Source: Bombyx mori (Eukaryota > Arthropoda > Insecta > Lepidoptera > Bombycidae). Taken from it: a stretch of 64,000 bases of DNA. A program made the position numbers and the translations under genes. Shown here piece after piece: positions 44,301 through 52,488 of this stretch. Under the pieces are notes generated by a model. The model was not told the origin of the DNA and searched no databases. It saw only the letters and a list, made by a program, of their open reading frames with translations. The stretch's first letter is position 1, and the number at the start of each line of letters is the position of its first letter. The stretch covers positions 1,861,501 to 1,925,500 of the forward strand of contig NC_085112.1 in the NCBI RefSeq assembly GCF_030269925.1, given 5' to 3'.

Positions 44301-47300
44301 TCAATATATCAAGAAAATTATATAGGTGTGTATGGTTCATTAAAACAAATATACACATACATACGCAAACATATTAATAGTTTTCATAATTAGGAAAAAA
44401 AATTAAGTTAATTTTTGTTGTTGTTGCTATCCATACTTTTTTCAATGGAACTTTGACAGATCAAAGTCATTGACGTGCAAATTCTTATTTGAAACGCACT
44501 ATATTTATACATAGACAATGCGCTCATCGAGGCGCGGTGTGTAGGTTGTGTCTATGGAGGGCAGAGGTAAGGAGAATCGTCCCCGTGTGTGAAAAAGTGT
44601 CCGTTAAAATCTGCTAAATAAGGGTGGCGCTACAGTAGCAACCGGTAAATTTAAAAAAAGGCGCTGAAAGCTATTACAATAAGATAGAGAAATAAAAAAG
44701 GACGAAAGAACTTTTATAACAGTAAGCACTACAAAATCACAAAAAGTATTTTATTTAAAGCTGATAAGAAAATGCAATCGATGTCTCCACGTTTTACCAC
44801 AGCAATAATTTTTAGGTTATATTGACGAAATTAATTTGGACTATGTACCTAAACATGTCACTAACTACTCTAGTCATGAAATATATTAAATTTCCTAACT
44901 CAGCATACTTCAATCAGTTAACAACTGCTAAATTCATATCATACCCTGTGCCTGTGCTAGCGCCATTTTGGAGGATTTTTGAACTGTTATTTAGTGCTGA
45001 AAGTGGGACACTTTTTCAAGCTTCTCCCATATGAGACGGTTCTCCTTACCTCCACCCTCCATAGTTATGTCGCTCCGCAGATCGGCGTGCTGGTGTGGGG
45101 CGTGCAAAAGGGCGTCGAGCACGTGTCGTCCGTTGTCGAACGTGTACACAGATTTTCTGCGCAAAACAGGTAAAGTACACTCTACATTCTAACACTAAAT
45201 CTGATTTTAATTGAATTTGGCATTTAATAAAAAAAGGATTGTGTGTGTGGTTTTATGAAACCACGGTAAAATAGAATTTTTTTTTCACATTACAGATATT
45301 GAACTAAAAATTTTTGGAATAATATTCCATTAAGGGTATATTTATACTTGGAAAATTGGAATGACAAGGGAAAGGATAAAAGTAGACTAAGTCCGCCGCC
45401 ATATTGGTCTTGGCTGCTCTGACTAGCGCCATTCACTTTATCCCTACTCCGCGGCCGACCGTCACGCGACATGCAACACATCGACAAAAAGTTTGAGACG
45501 ATGTAAATAAAAACTGGTGCGCGTGCAAGAAATTCTCAACTTCTTCTTTGTCTCCACTTTATCCCCCTAGATGGGGTCGGCAAAGCGAATTTTCTATTAT
45601 ATTCTCTTCTATCAGCCGTCATCTCAAATCTCACTTCTATCTCTCTCTCTCTCGTATCGTCCTTCACACACTCCATCCCTGTCTTTTTCGGTCTTCCCCC
45701 TCTACCTTGCACTACCATTTCCATACATCTCCTAGTCACACAACACAAAGTAGTTGTTGCCGATACCTATTCGATGGTTATCGAACGAGACTAGGTTTTA
45801 CTTAATAATTTTATTAGTGAATAGCGGCCCGCTATGGCTCCGCTCGGGTCTTTAACAAAAATTTCAACGATATTTGACGCGGTTTTATTTTTTTTAAATA
45901 AAAGAACACTTATTGCGGCATAACTATAATAGTTAGACATATGCTGTCCCGACACTTTTTGTAAACAATATTGTGTTCTACAAAGTCGTAGTACATTATT
46001 TTATTCTATCATCAATAATTTTCGCAGGGCACGCGATAGCCTATGTCAGTCGGGAACAGTGTAGCTTCCAAACAGTGAAAGAATTTTTAATCAGTTTAGT
46101 AGTTTCGCAGCCTATTCAATACAAACAAACAAATCTTTCCTCTTTATAATATCAGTATAGATAATTAAAATGGTTATTAATTTATTTAAAATACCACTCT
46201 CTGAAAATATTTTAGAAACTAATTTGTTGAAGTCGTTGACCTTGCAGTGTAGTAGTTTAAATAACATCCATCAGATGTCGCTGAACTAAATAATGACTTA
46301 GCTCGCTTTGTCCTTGCCCTCTCTGTGCGGTCGAGTGGTTCGCGAGACGCTGTCTATTTACTCACTCCGCTCTTCCTAAATTGTATCTTTTCTCTGTAGC
46401 TGTAACGAATCTGTCTTTAGTTAAATTTTACTCTCAACGCGCCTAAAGAAGCTTCACTTCAAAAGTAATCTGTTACAATTCGAATTTAAAGCGTCATATC
46501 GTGGTTTGTGTTTGCCTTCAGCATGAGATAAGCGGCCAGTGAGCACGACATGACGTGGCTTCTGTGTTGCAGAGTTCTGAACATTGACGCCGCGCTCGAC
46601 TTCGACGCGCTCAACACCCCGCTGTACTCGCCGCCCCCCGCGCCCTGCCCCCCGTCGCACAGGTACGTAGTGGGTCCTCCGCGCCCTGCCCCCCGTCGCA
46701 CAGGTACGTAGTGGGTCCCCCGCGCCCTGCCCCCAGTGGCACAGGTACGTAGTGGGTCCCCCGCGCCCTGCCCCCCGTCGCACAGGTACGTAGTGGGTCC
46801 TCCGCGCCCTGCCCCCAGTGGCACAGGTACGTAGTGGGTCCCCCGCGCCCTGCCCCCCGTCGCACAGGTACGTAGTGGGTCCTCCGCGCCCTGCCCCCAG
46901 TGGCACAGGTACGTAGTGGGTCCCCCGCGCCCTGCCCCCGTCGCACAGGTACGTAGTGGGTCCTCCGCGTCCTGCCCCCAGTGGCACAGGTACGTAGTGG
47001 GTCCCCCGCGTCCTGCCCCCCGTCGCACAGGTACGTAGTGGGTCCTCCGCGCCCTGCCCCCCGTCGCACAGGTACGTAGTGGGTCCTCCGCGCCCTGCCC
47101 CCAGTGGCACAGGTACGTAGTGGGTCCCCCGCGCCCTGCCCCCCGTCGCACAGGTACGTAGTGGGTCCTCCGCGTCCTGCCCCCAGTGGCACAGGTACGT
47201 AGTGGGTCCCCCGCGTCCTGCCCCCCGTCGCACAGGTACGTAGTGGGTCCCCCGCGTCCTGCCCCCCGTCGCACAGGTACGTAGTGGGTCCTCCGCGTCC

Positions 47301-50018
47301 TGCCCCCAGTGGCACAGGTACGTAGTGGGTCCCCCGCGTCCTGCCCCCCGTCGCACAGGTACGTAGTGGGTCCTCCGCGTCCTGCCCCCCGTCGCACAGG
47401 TACGTAGTGGGTCCTCCGCGTCCTGCCCCCCGTCGCACAGGTACGTAGTGGGTCCTCCGCGTCCTGCCCCCCGTCGCACAGGTACGTAGTGGGTCCTCCG
47501 CGTCCTGCCCCCAGTGGCACAGGTACGTAGTGGGTCCTCCGCGTCCTGCCCCCAGTGGCACAGGTACGTCGTGGGTCCCCCGCGTCCTGCCCCCCGTCGC
47601 ACAGGTACGTAGTGGGTCCCCCACAACCTGCCCTCCGTCGCCCAGGTACGTAGTGGGTCCCCCGCACCCTGCCCCCCGCCCACAGGTACGTAGTGGGTCC
47701 CCCGCACCCTGCCCCCCGCCCACAGGTACGTAGTGGGTCCCCCGCCGCACAGGTACGTAGTGGGCACCCCGCGCCCTGCCCCCGCCGCACAGGTACGTGT
47801 GCGTCCGCAACAAAGGTGACGATTTTATACCATATAACAATTTCAATTTATTCAATTAATTACCGTGATATAAAAAAACTCAAAATAGCATGCATTAATG
47901 TAACGTTATGTTACAGACGCTGTGCGAAGTGTACGGACGCGTGCGACACGCCGGAGGTCAAACACCTGCTTGGAGCCAACGGGGACCAGCTCAAGGTATC
48001 ACTAGACACATATATTCTCTAACTCTAATTGAACCGATAAGAGCGCGACTCAATTTTCAATGAATGCAACTCTTATCCAACCCAGGCGGTGAAGATACGC
48101 AAAACTAACCCACGCAGCCCAATGAGTTTCTCGCCGAATCTTTTCAGTGGGTTACGATTCCGATCCAGTGGTACTCTGCGAAGCACTGCTCTCGTGGAAA
48201 TAGTAGTGCAAGATACAGGGGGAAGAGGTCGACCGAAGAAGACACGGATGGAGTGTGTGAATGCTGATATGAGAGGGAGAGGAGTGAGTGTTGAAATAAC
48301 GGCTGATAGAAGAAAATGGAAGAGAAAAATTAGCTGTGCCGACCCCACCTAGTGGAATAAGGTGAAGAAAAAGAAGAACAGTTACATTGTTTTACTTATT
48401 AACTGGTGTCTTAGATCACGGGCATAACCTGAGAGAATTTGCAGAGACTACGTTCTAGAGATATCGAAACAACCCATAGTATTATCGGGAATGTTCTGGA
48501 AATTTGTAGATATTCTTCTTTTTCTTCGTCGTTCCCTCATTACTGAGGTTCTCGACCACACGTATGTAAGTCTCTCCATGAAGATCGGTCCGCTGCGAGG
48601 TGGAACGTCTGTTGGATGCTGCCTCCTACTCTTTTCTTTTCTCGATCCTCTCCTCGTATCCCCTCAACTTGACTAAGAATGAGAAGGTTTTCCAGACTAT
48701 GCCTTAAGGACCGCATGACATGTCCGAAAAGGCTAAGTAGACATAGTCGATATGAATTTAAGCGTGCGAGGCATTGGCGACGTGAAGGCAGCTTTATTCG
48801 AAGCGAAGTAGCGAAGTCTACTTTAAGTGTCATAATAACTAAACTTAGTTTTAATTAGTATTCTGATGAAGAGTTTTCTTTATCCTACCCCACGGCGCGT
48901 GACATAAGGTTTGTTCATATTTCATCGTCGGCTTCAGGTAGAATACATATTTTTTTTTTATAATTTTTATAACTGGGAACAAAGTACGCCCGATCATTCA
49001 GCCCCATTCAGGGATTCCCTGTGCTATGGGTACCAGACTGACATACATACTTATATACGTTTAAATATATACATACTGTGAGGTCATTTTAATAGGTGAC
49101 ATTTGACGTCTGTCAGTTTTATCATCATAGTGAGGTGACCTGCTTAAAAACATCGATTACTTAAATGACGCAACATTGTAACAACGTTCAGTTCTTTAGA
49201 TCAGAAATTGTTTATTATGTTTAGAATGGTTTATTAGTGAAAGCAAATCGTAAAATTACTCGTATCGGTCATTATTACAATAAATATGTAATCGTAATCG
49301 AAAAAAAGTGTGCAGTTCTAACTAACAAAACGAAAAAATATATTATTTTATGCCCGCCATTACAAGGTGACGTTATTAAATTTTGATGAATTGTCAAATG
49401 TTATGCCGCGCAAATAAAGAAACGAATCTAAAATGGCGATCATGCGCTTTCACTCTAAACTATTGCTGTCTTTAGTCGCACACGGCGCGACTGAATGCAA
49501 AAAAAAAAAAATGTCAGTTCTGACTTCGTTGTTGAGTTCGAGTTTTTTCACTATCGAGTTGTGCGACTTAGATGACTGGCAGCAAAAGTGTCTACGCAAG
49601 TTGCATCCCAGATGAGAGACCTCTCCCTCTGCCAGGGCACAAAGTAAAGTAAAGTACATTCTCATTTGTTTTTTTAGATTTTTTTACAATAAACAACTTT
49701 TCTTTCTATCTTTGTTTTTTTTTTGTTGACCCTACCATCTGTCAGTGCAGGTGCAGAGACGCCATTTTAGATTCGTTAAATTTATTAGTGCGGCTTATAC
49801 GTATTAAAATGACCTTACAGTATATCACCAAACCTGTTTATCACACAATGTTTGCCCAATGCGGGAATCGAACCTACGACCCTCGGCTTCGAGAGTCAGT
49901 ACCGCTAACCACTGCACCACGGAGACAGTAATCGACTTCTTCATTTCAGATACAAGTCGTGATACTCCCACTCACGGACTACTGCCACGTCGGCGCCCCG
50001 GAGTCGACGTACGGATGA
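35312..50018 (+). CDS. BTB/BACK-domain protein, BTBD17-like, 536 aa (15 coding exons)
   Basis: Exons: 35312-35392, 36309-36449, 37173-37270, 37692-37773, 38291-38410, 39408-39544, 40407-40523, 40973-41085, 41461-41559, 43133-43311, 44023-44139, 45081-45169, 46573-46662, 47917-47995, 49950-50018. Total 1611 nt, phases agree at each junction, TGA 50016-50018. Exons 2-4 encode the BTB fold ([20 protein letters not shown], then [20 protein letters not shown]). Exons 5-8 give the helical BACK region ([20 protein letters not shown]). Exons 9-12 form a beta-rich C-terminal domain like that of BTBD17. Such proteins often dimerise and some serve as cullin-3 adaptors; the role here is not known. Exon 13 ends in a proline-rich stretch ([11 protein letters not shown]) whose DNA starts the donor minisatellite. 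Exon 14 has CAKCTDAC. Introns are full of SINEs and MITEs. Confidence 0.88.
36540..36660 (+). repeat. 110-bp SINE-like retroposon, sense copy in BTB intron 2
   Basis: GCGGCTTGGCTCTGCCCCTG, GGGCGACGGTAACCACTC and a final GGGCAATA-A-rich end. Confidence 0.65.
37325..37440 (+). repeat. 110-bp SINE-like retroposon, sense copy in BTB intron 3
   Basis: Same family (GTGGCTTGGCTCTACCTCTG), ending in an A-run about 170 nt after exon 3. Confidence 0.65.
38533..39112 (+). repeat. dispersed repeat (ACTAGTGGTCCC family) split by a LINE tail
   Basis: ACTAGTGGTCCCCCAGTAGT starts the element, which resumes at about 38775 and ends TATTAATATATAG. The uninterrupted relative is 62593-63022. Confidence 0.6.
38589..38767 (+). 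mobile_element. LINE 3' end inserted in another repeat, copy 2
   Basis: Encodes [20 protein letters not shown], then [16 protein letters not shown] and a stop, followed by a (CAA)n tail. ATAAATT on both sides (38582-38588, 38768-38774) is a clean target duplication for a 179-bp, heavily 5'-truncated insertion. Confidence 0.8.
39112..39335 (+). repeat. dispersed lepidopteran repeat in BTB intron 5
   Basis: Begins ACTAGCGACCAGCCCTCGCT and ends near TATACTATGTAGTGAT; belongs with 2240-2460 and 45825-46165. Confidence 0.5.
39600..39862 (+). repeat. Bm1 SINE body, plus strand, BTB intron 6
   Basis: From TACTGGTGGTAGGACC to an A-rich end, 55 nt after the exon 6 donor. It forms an inverted pair with 40127-40368. 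Confidence 0.88.
40127..40368 (-). repeat. Bm1 SINE body, minus strand, BTB intron 6
   Basis: T-rich start to CCTACCACCAGT; ends 38 nt from exon 7. Confidence 0.88.
41107..41356 (+). repeat. Bm1 SINE body, plus strand, BTB intron 8
   Basis: Starts 21 nt after the exon 8 donor and ends in an A-run. Confidence 0.88.
41640..42277. other. BTB intron 9, unassigned part
   Basis: AT-rich intron; no element recognised before the hairpin MITE. Confidence 0.4.
42278..42420. mobile_element. hairpin MITE in BTB intron 9
   Basis: Two arms of about 50 bp (TTTTTTAACGTTCTCGATAG ... and its mirror ... CTATCGAGAACGTTGAAAAA) surround a short GC-richer loop (GCCGCTAGGGGCGC). The transcript would fold into a long hairpin. 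Confidence 0.7.
42970..43085 (+). repeat. 110-bp SINE-like retroposon, sense copy in BTB intron 9
   Basis: CCTGGCATTGCTGAAG and GCGACGGTAACCATTCACC; ends about 48 nt before the exon 10 acceptor. Confidence 0.6.
43541..43911 (-). repeat. two Bm1 SINEs, one inserted in the other (minus strand)
   Basis: A Bm1 body (43541-43668) breaks at GTGATGGAACC. A second, more complete copy with its own T-run begins at about 43669 and runs to CCACCAGT at 43911, in the same orientation, in BTB intron 10. Confidence 0.8.
44555..45061. mobile_element. DNA transposon with TGGAGGG..AGAGGTAAGG ends, copy 1
   Basis: Inverted ends (TGGAGGGCAGAGGTAAGGAG and its mirror) flanked by TA (44553-44554, 45062-45063). 507 bp, no coding capacity. 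It ends only 19 nt from the exon 12 acceptor of the BTB gene, and an inverted relative is at 51898-52411. Confidence 0.8.
45536..45760 (-). repeat. LINE reverse-transcriptase C-terminal fragment
   Basis: The minus strand encodes [17 protein letters not shown] and [12 protein letters not shown], matching 48196-48355 on the other strand. This is the C-terminal end of an RTE-like reverse transcriptase. Confidence 0.6.
45825..46165 (+). repeat. dispersed lepidopteran repeat in BTB intron 12
   Basis: GCGGCCCGCTATGGCTCCGC at the left and TATAATATCAGTATAGAT at the right. Confidence 0.6.
46300..46465. repeat. MITE-like repeat, copy 1
   Basis: Ends CAACGCGCCTAAAGAAGCTT. Its reverse complement, with small changes, is at 55886-56055. 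Confidence 0.55.
46640..47795 (+). repeat. 41-bp minisatellite that multiplies a 5' splice site 29 times
   Basis: Each unit carries the tail of exon 13, the donor, and the intron start: CCTGCCCCCCGTCGCACAG|GTACGTAGTGGGTCC and so on. I count 29 CAGGTACGT sites from 46660 to 47794. Units come in two main types (CGTCGCACAG and AGTGGCACAG before the donor) that often alternate in pairs. Left units read GCGCCCTG, middle units GCGTCCTG, and the last five are more diverged (CCCAG, CGCCCACAG, CCGCCGCACAG). A few units are shorter than 41 bp. The exon boundary that keeps frame is the first unit (46662|46663). Confidence 0.93.
48100..48355 (+). repeat. LINE tail pieces in BTB intron 14
   Basis: 48100-48190 is the ATCTTTTCAGTGGG repeat. 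48196-48355 encodes [20 protein letters not shown] and KISCADPT then stop, a LINE RT C-terminus. Confidence 0.6.
48540..48833 (-). repeat. LINE reverse-transcriptase C-terminal fragment, minus strand
   Basis: Reads [11 protein letters not shown], then [14 protein letters not shown], the usual end of LINE reverse transcriptases (FGHV..R ... A.DR..W). Not a host gene. Confidence 0.55.
48947..49925 (-). mobile_element. tRNA-derived SINE (non-Bm1) interrupted by a TA-flanked DNA element
   Basis: The minus-strand tRNA-like head is at about 49858-49925 (GGTGCAGTGGTTAGCGG box A, GGTTCGATTCCCGC box B). The body resumes at 49073 and runs to an A-rich end near 48950 (CAGTCTGGTACCCATAGCAC). The break contains the element at 49076-49820. 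Confidence 0.7.
49076..49820. mobile_element. 745-bp non-autonomous DNA element with 19-bp inverted ends
   Basis: CTGTGAGGTCATTTTAATA at the left is mirrored at 49802-49820 with one mismatch. TA flanks both ends (49074-49075, 49821-49822). An inner inverted pair (AACGAATCTAAAATGGCG near 49420 and its mirror near 49760) is also present. Tc1/mariner type is suspected. Confidence 0.7.
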
Positions 50019-50220
50019 CAGGGCCGCGGTTTCTGTCTCTGTCGCGCGAAACGGACTTGAACCTAATGCATGAGTGAGACGGCTATATATCTCGCGTTTC
50101 GCTTGCTCGCTCGTCGTGACGTAGGAATGTTGAAATTTGCTGTCGTTGTGTGTCAAAGTACAATTGACGTTTTTCCGTTTTCCTTAAATGAATTGACTTT
50201 TAATGTTAGTAATGTTTGGT

Positions 50221-50464
50221 TTTTTTTTAATTGCTTAGATGGGTGGACGAGCTCACAGCCCACCTGGTGTTAAGTGGTTACTGGAGCCCATAGACATCTA
50301 CGACGTAAATGCGCCACCCACCTTGAGATATAAGTTCTAAGGTCTCAAGTATAGTTACAACGGCTGCTCCACCCTTCAAACCGAAACGCATTACTGCTTC
50401 ACGGCAGATATAGGCAGGGTGGTGGTACCTACCCGCGCGGACTCTAGAGGTCCTACAACCAGTA
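50221..50464 (-). repeat. Bm1 SINE body, minus strand
   Basis: T-run, GCTTAGATGGGTGGACGAGC, through GAGGTCCTACAACCAGT. Confidence 0.88.
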
Positions 50465-51010
50465 AAATTTTAACAGTTTATATATGTATATTAATATCAT
50501 TTGATAGAGTTTCATCTCAAGTCTCTAAGCCACATGGTTGTATCAGTGTATAGCCCCGGAAGCTAAACCGCAATGTATAGGCAGGGCGCATGACGATACT
50601 ACGAGTATACATTGCGCGCTCGTAACAGATACCAGAACGTTCTGTTGGTTCAGAGATGAGTATATACTAGATACAGGGCTGCGTGTGAGCTCCTGTGCCG
50701 GCTCGCTACTACAGAAATATTTTTTTAAACTAACACAAAATATTAAAAGTCAATCTGTCATTTTGGTTTTTGATATGTGCTCGTTTAGAAGATATATAAT
50801 TTTAAATACACCTATTTATCGTAAAAGCCAGGCGTATTTAGTGTTTATTTACAAAATTAGCCACTATGTTGTTGATTACGTGGACTTGTCATTAATAGTA
50901 ATATCGCGTGCTCTGTCACTTTGCTCTGACAATCAGTGTGACATTGACAACTGAAGCAGTGACAGTTGACGCATGCAATTGGAAACGTTGACTTTGAAAA
51001 AGTACAGCAA

Positions 51011-51239
51011 GGGTTGAAACGCTAATTGGTTTAAGTGACATTTATCTTTGTAATTTTAAGGTGCGTTTTATTTGGTATTATCATCAACAGTTCGAAGTTT
51101 TTAATTGAACTTTAATTAAGTTCCATTCAAATAGCTGAAGAAGTGTTTTTTGTTATGATATTTATTCCTAATTTTAAATTTTAAACGGCTCTACTGTAAA
51201 GTTGTAAAAATGTCGCTTAAACCAAATAATCTTTCACCC
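51011..51239. mobile_element. MITE with GGTTTAAGTGACATTT ends, copy B
   Basis: Related to 9716-9917. Inner inverted ends TTGGTTTAAGTGACATTT and AAAATGTCGCTTAAACCAA. Confidence 0.7.
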
Positions 51240-51897
51240 GTTGACAGGATTATGAGATACACTTTATTATTTATAATATAATATCAGATTTGTTGATTTC
51301 TCTAGCGTCACAGCTAAATCGATCTTAATGAGATGTTTAAATGATTTTATTTTCAAATTTATAAATATCACATTGTCTACGATGAAAGAAAAGAACTAGT
51401 TTATAACATAAAAATATTGCCAATTTTAATTTAAATAGAAATTAAATATTTTTTCGGTTCAATTTTTATTGTCTCCGTGTTCGTTTGACATTAACTTCAA
51501 TCAGTATAAAAACAGTTGCGTGACTAAAAAGTAAAGAAGGCAGACTATATACACTCAAATGAAGCAGTCAGTACATAATGCTCATTTTGGATATGGCAAC
51601 CCCATCTGTTATTGTATGTTGTAACTCTAAGTCAAAATTAGTTATTTATTCATAATATTTGTATTCTTCCATATAACTATTAAAATGATTGTGTGCAATA
51701 AATAGAAATATTCGTTGCAGTATTAATACTAGGTTAGTTAGTATTTTAAATAAAATTGCGACGTAATAAGGTGTTTTATTTATTTTTTAAAGAACTTATC
51801 GTGGTCAGACAAGATACCCAGTGCCTTCGTATCGAGCGATGAGAGCTTGTTCAATGTATGCAATAAAATGGATTCTCTTTTCATTTAGATTCATTTA

Positions 51898-52411
51898 TGG
51901 AGGGAAGAGGTAAGGGAACCGTCTCATATGGGAGAAGCTTGAAAAAGTGTCCCACTTTCAGCACTAAATAACATTTCAAAAAACCTCCAGAATGGCGCTA
52001 GCATAGGCACAGGATATGATATGAATTGAGCAGTTGTTAACTGATTGAAGTATGCTGAGTTAGTAAATTTAATACATTTAATGACTTGAGTAGTTAGTGA
52101 CAGTGTAATATACTAGACCTTACATGTTTACGGAGGCCAAACTAATTTCGTCAATATAACCTAAAATTATTGCTGTGGTAAAACGTGGAGACCTCGATTT
52201 TATTTTCTTATCAGTTTTAAATAAAATACTTTTTGTGATTTTGTAGTGCTTACAGTTCTTTCGTCCTGTTTTATTATCTATCTCATTCTAATAACTTTTA
52301 GCGTCTTTTTTAAAATTTACCCGGTTGCTACTATAGCGCCACCTTTATTTAGCAGATTTTAACGGACATTTTTACACGCACAGAGACGATTCTCCTTACC
52401 TCTATCCTCCA
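51898..52411. mobile_element. DNA transposon with TGGAGGG ends, copy 2 (inverted to copy 1)
   Basis: 514 bp, TA-flanked (51896-51897, 52412-52413), the reverse complement of 44555-45061 along its length with dispersed changes. Confidence 0.8.
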
Positions 52412-52488
52412 TAGATTCTTTGTAAACGTGAAATTTTCGGATAACACATTTTCATATAACCATTAAAACAATTTTCTATACAAATACT

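Larger units (their letters stand above)
50019..51750 (+). other. probable BTB 3' UTR and downstream DNA
   Basis: Contains a Bm1 copy (50221-50464), an unfamiliar ORF (50538-50954) with no family resemblance, a MITE (51011-51239) and the first AATAAA candidates noted at 51697-51702 and about 51748. Confidence 0.35.

Noticed and set aside
46640..47795. CRISPR array
   Set aside because: Tandem 41-bp units with no unique spacers, inside a eukaryotic intron.
46454..47855. Three overlapping minus-strand ORFs of 414-437 codons with repeats of PTTYLC and RGAGRGG type
   Set aside because: They arise because the 41-bp unit has no stop on that strand and cycles through all frames; they are a by-product of the minisatellite, not proteins.
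48089..48352. 87-codon ORF with [10 protein letters not shown]
   Set aside because: It is the C-terminal end of a LINE reverse transcriptase, present in other copies (45536-45760), not a host gene.
49858..49925. Possible minus-strand tRNA gene
   Set aside because: The tRNA-like part belongs to a SINE whose body continues at 49073 after an inserted element.
50538..50954. 138-codon ORF after the BTB stop
   Set aside because: No domain or conservation clue; likely chance ORF in the 3' UTR. A short inverted pair (GCAATGTATA / TATACATTGC) is too weak to call a miRNA.
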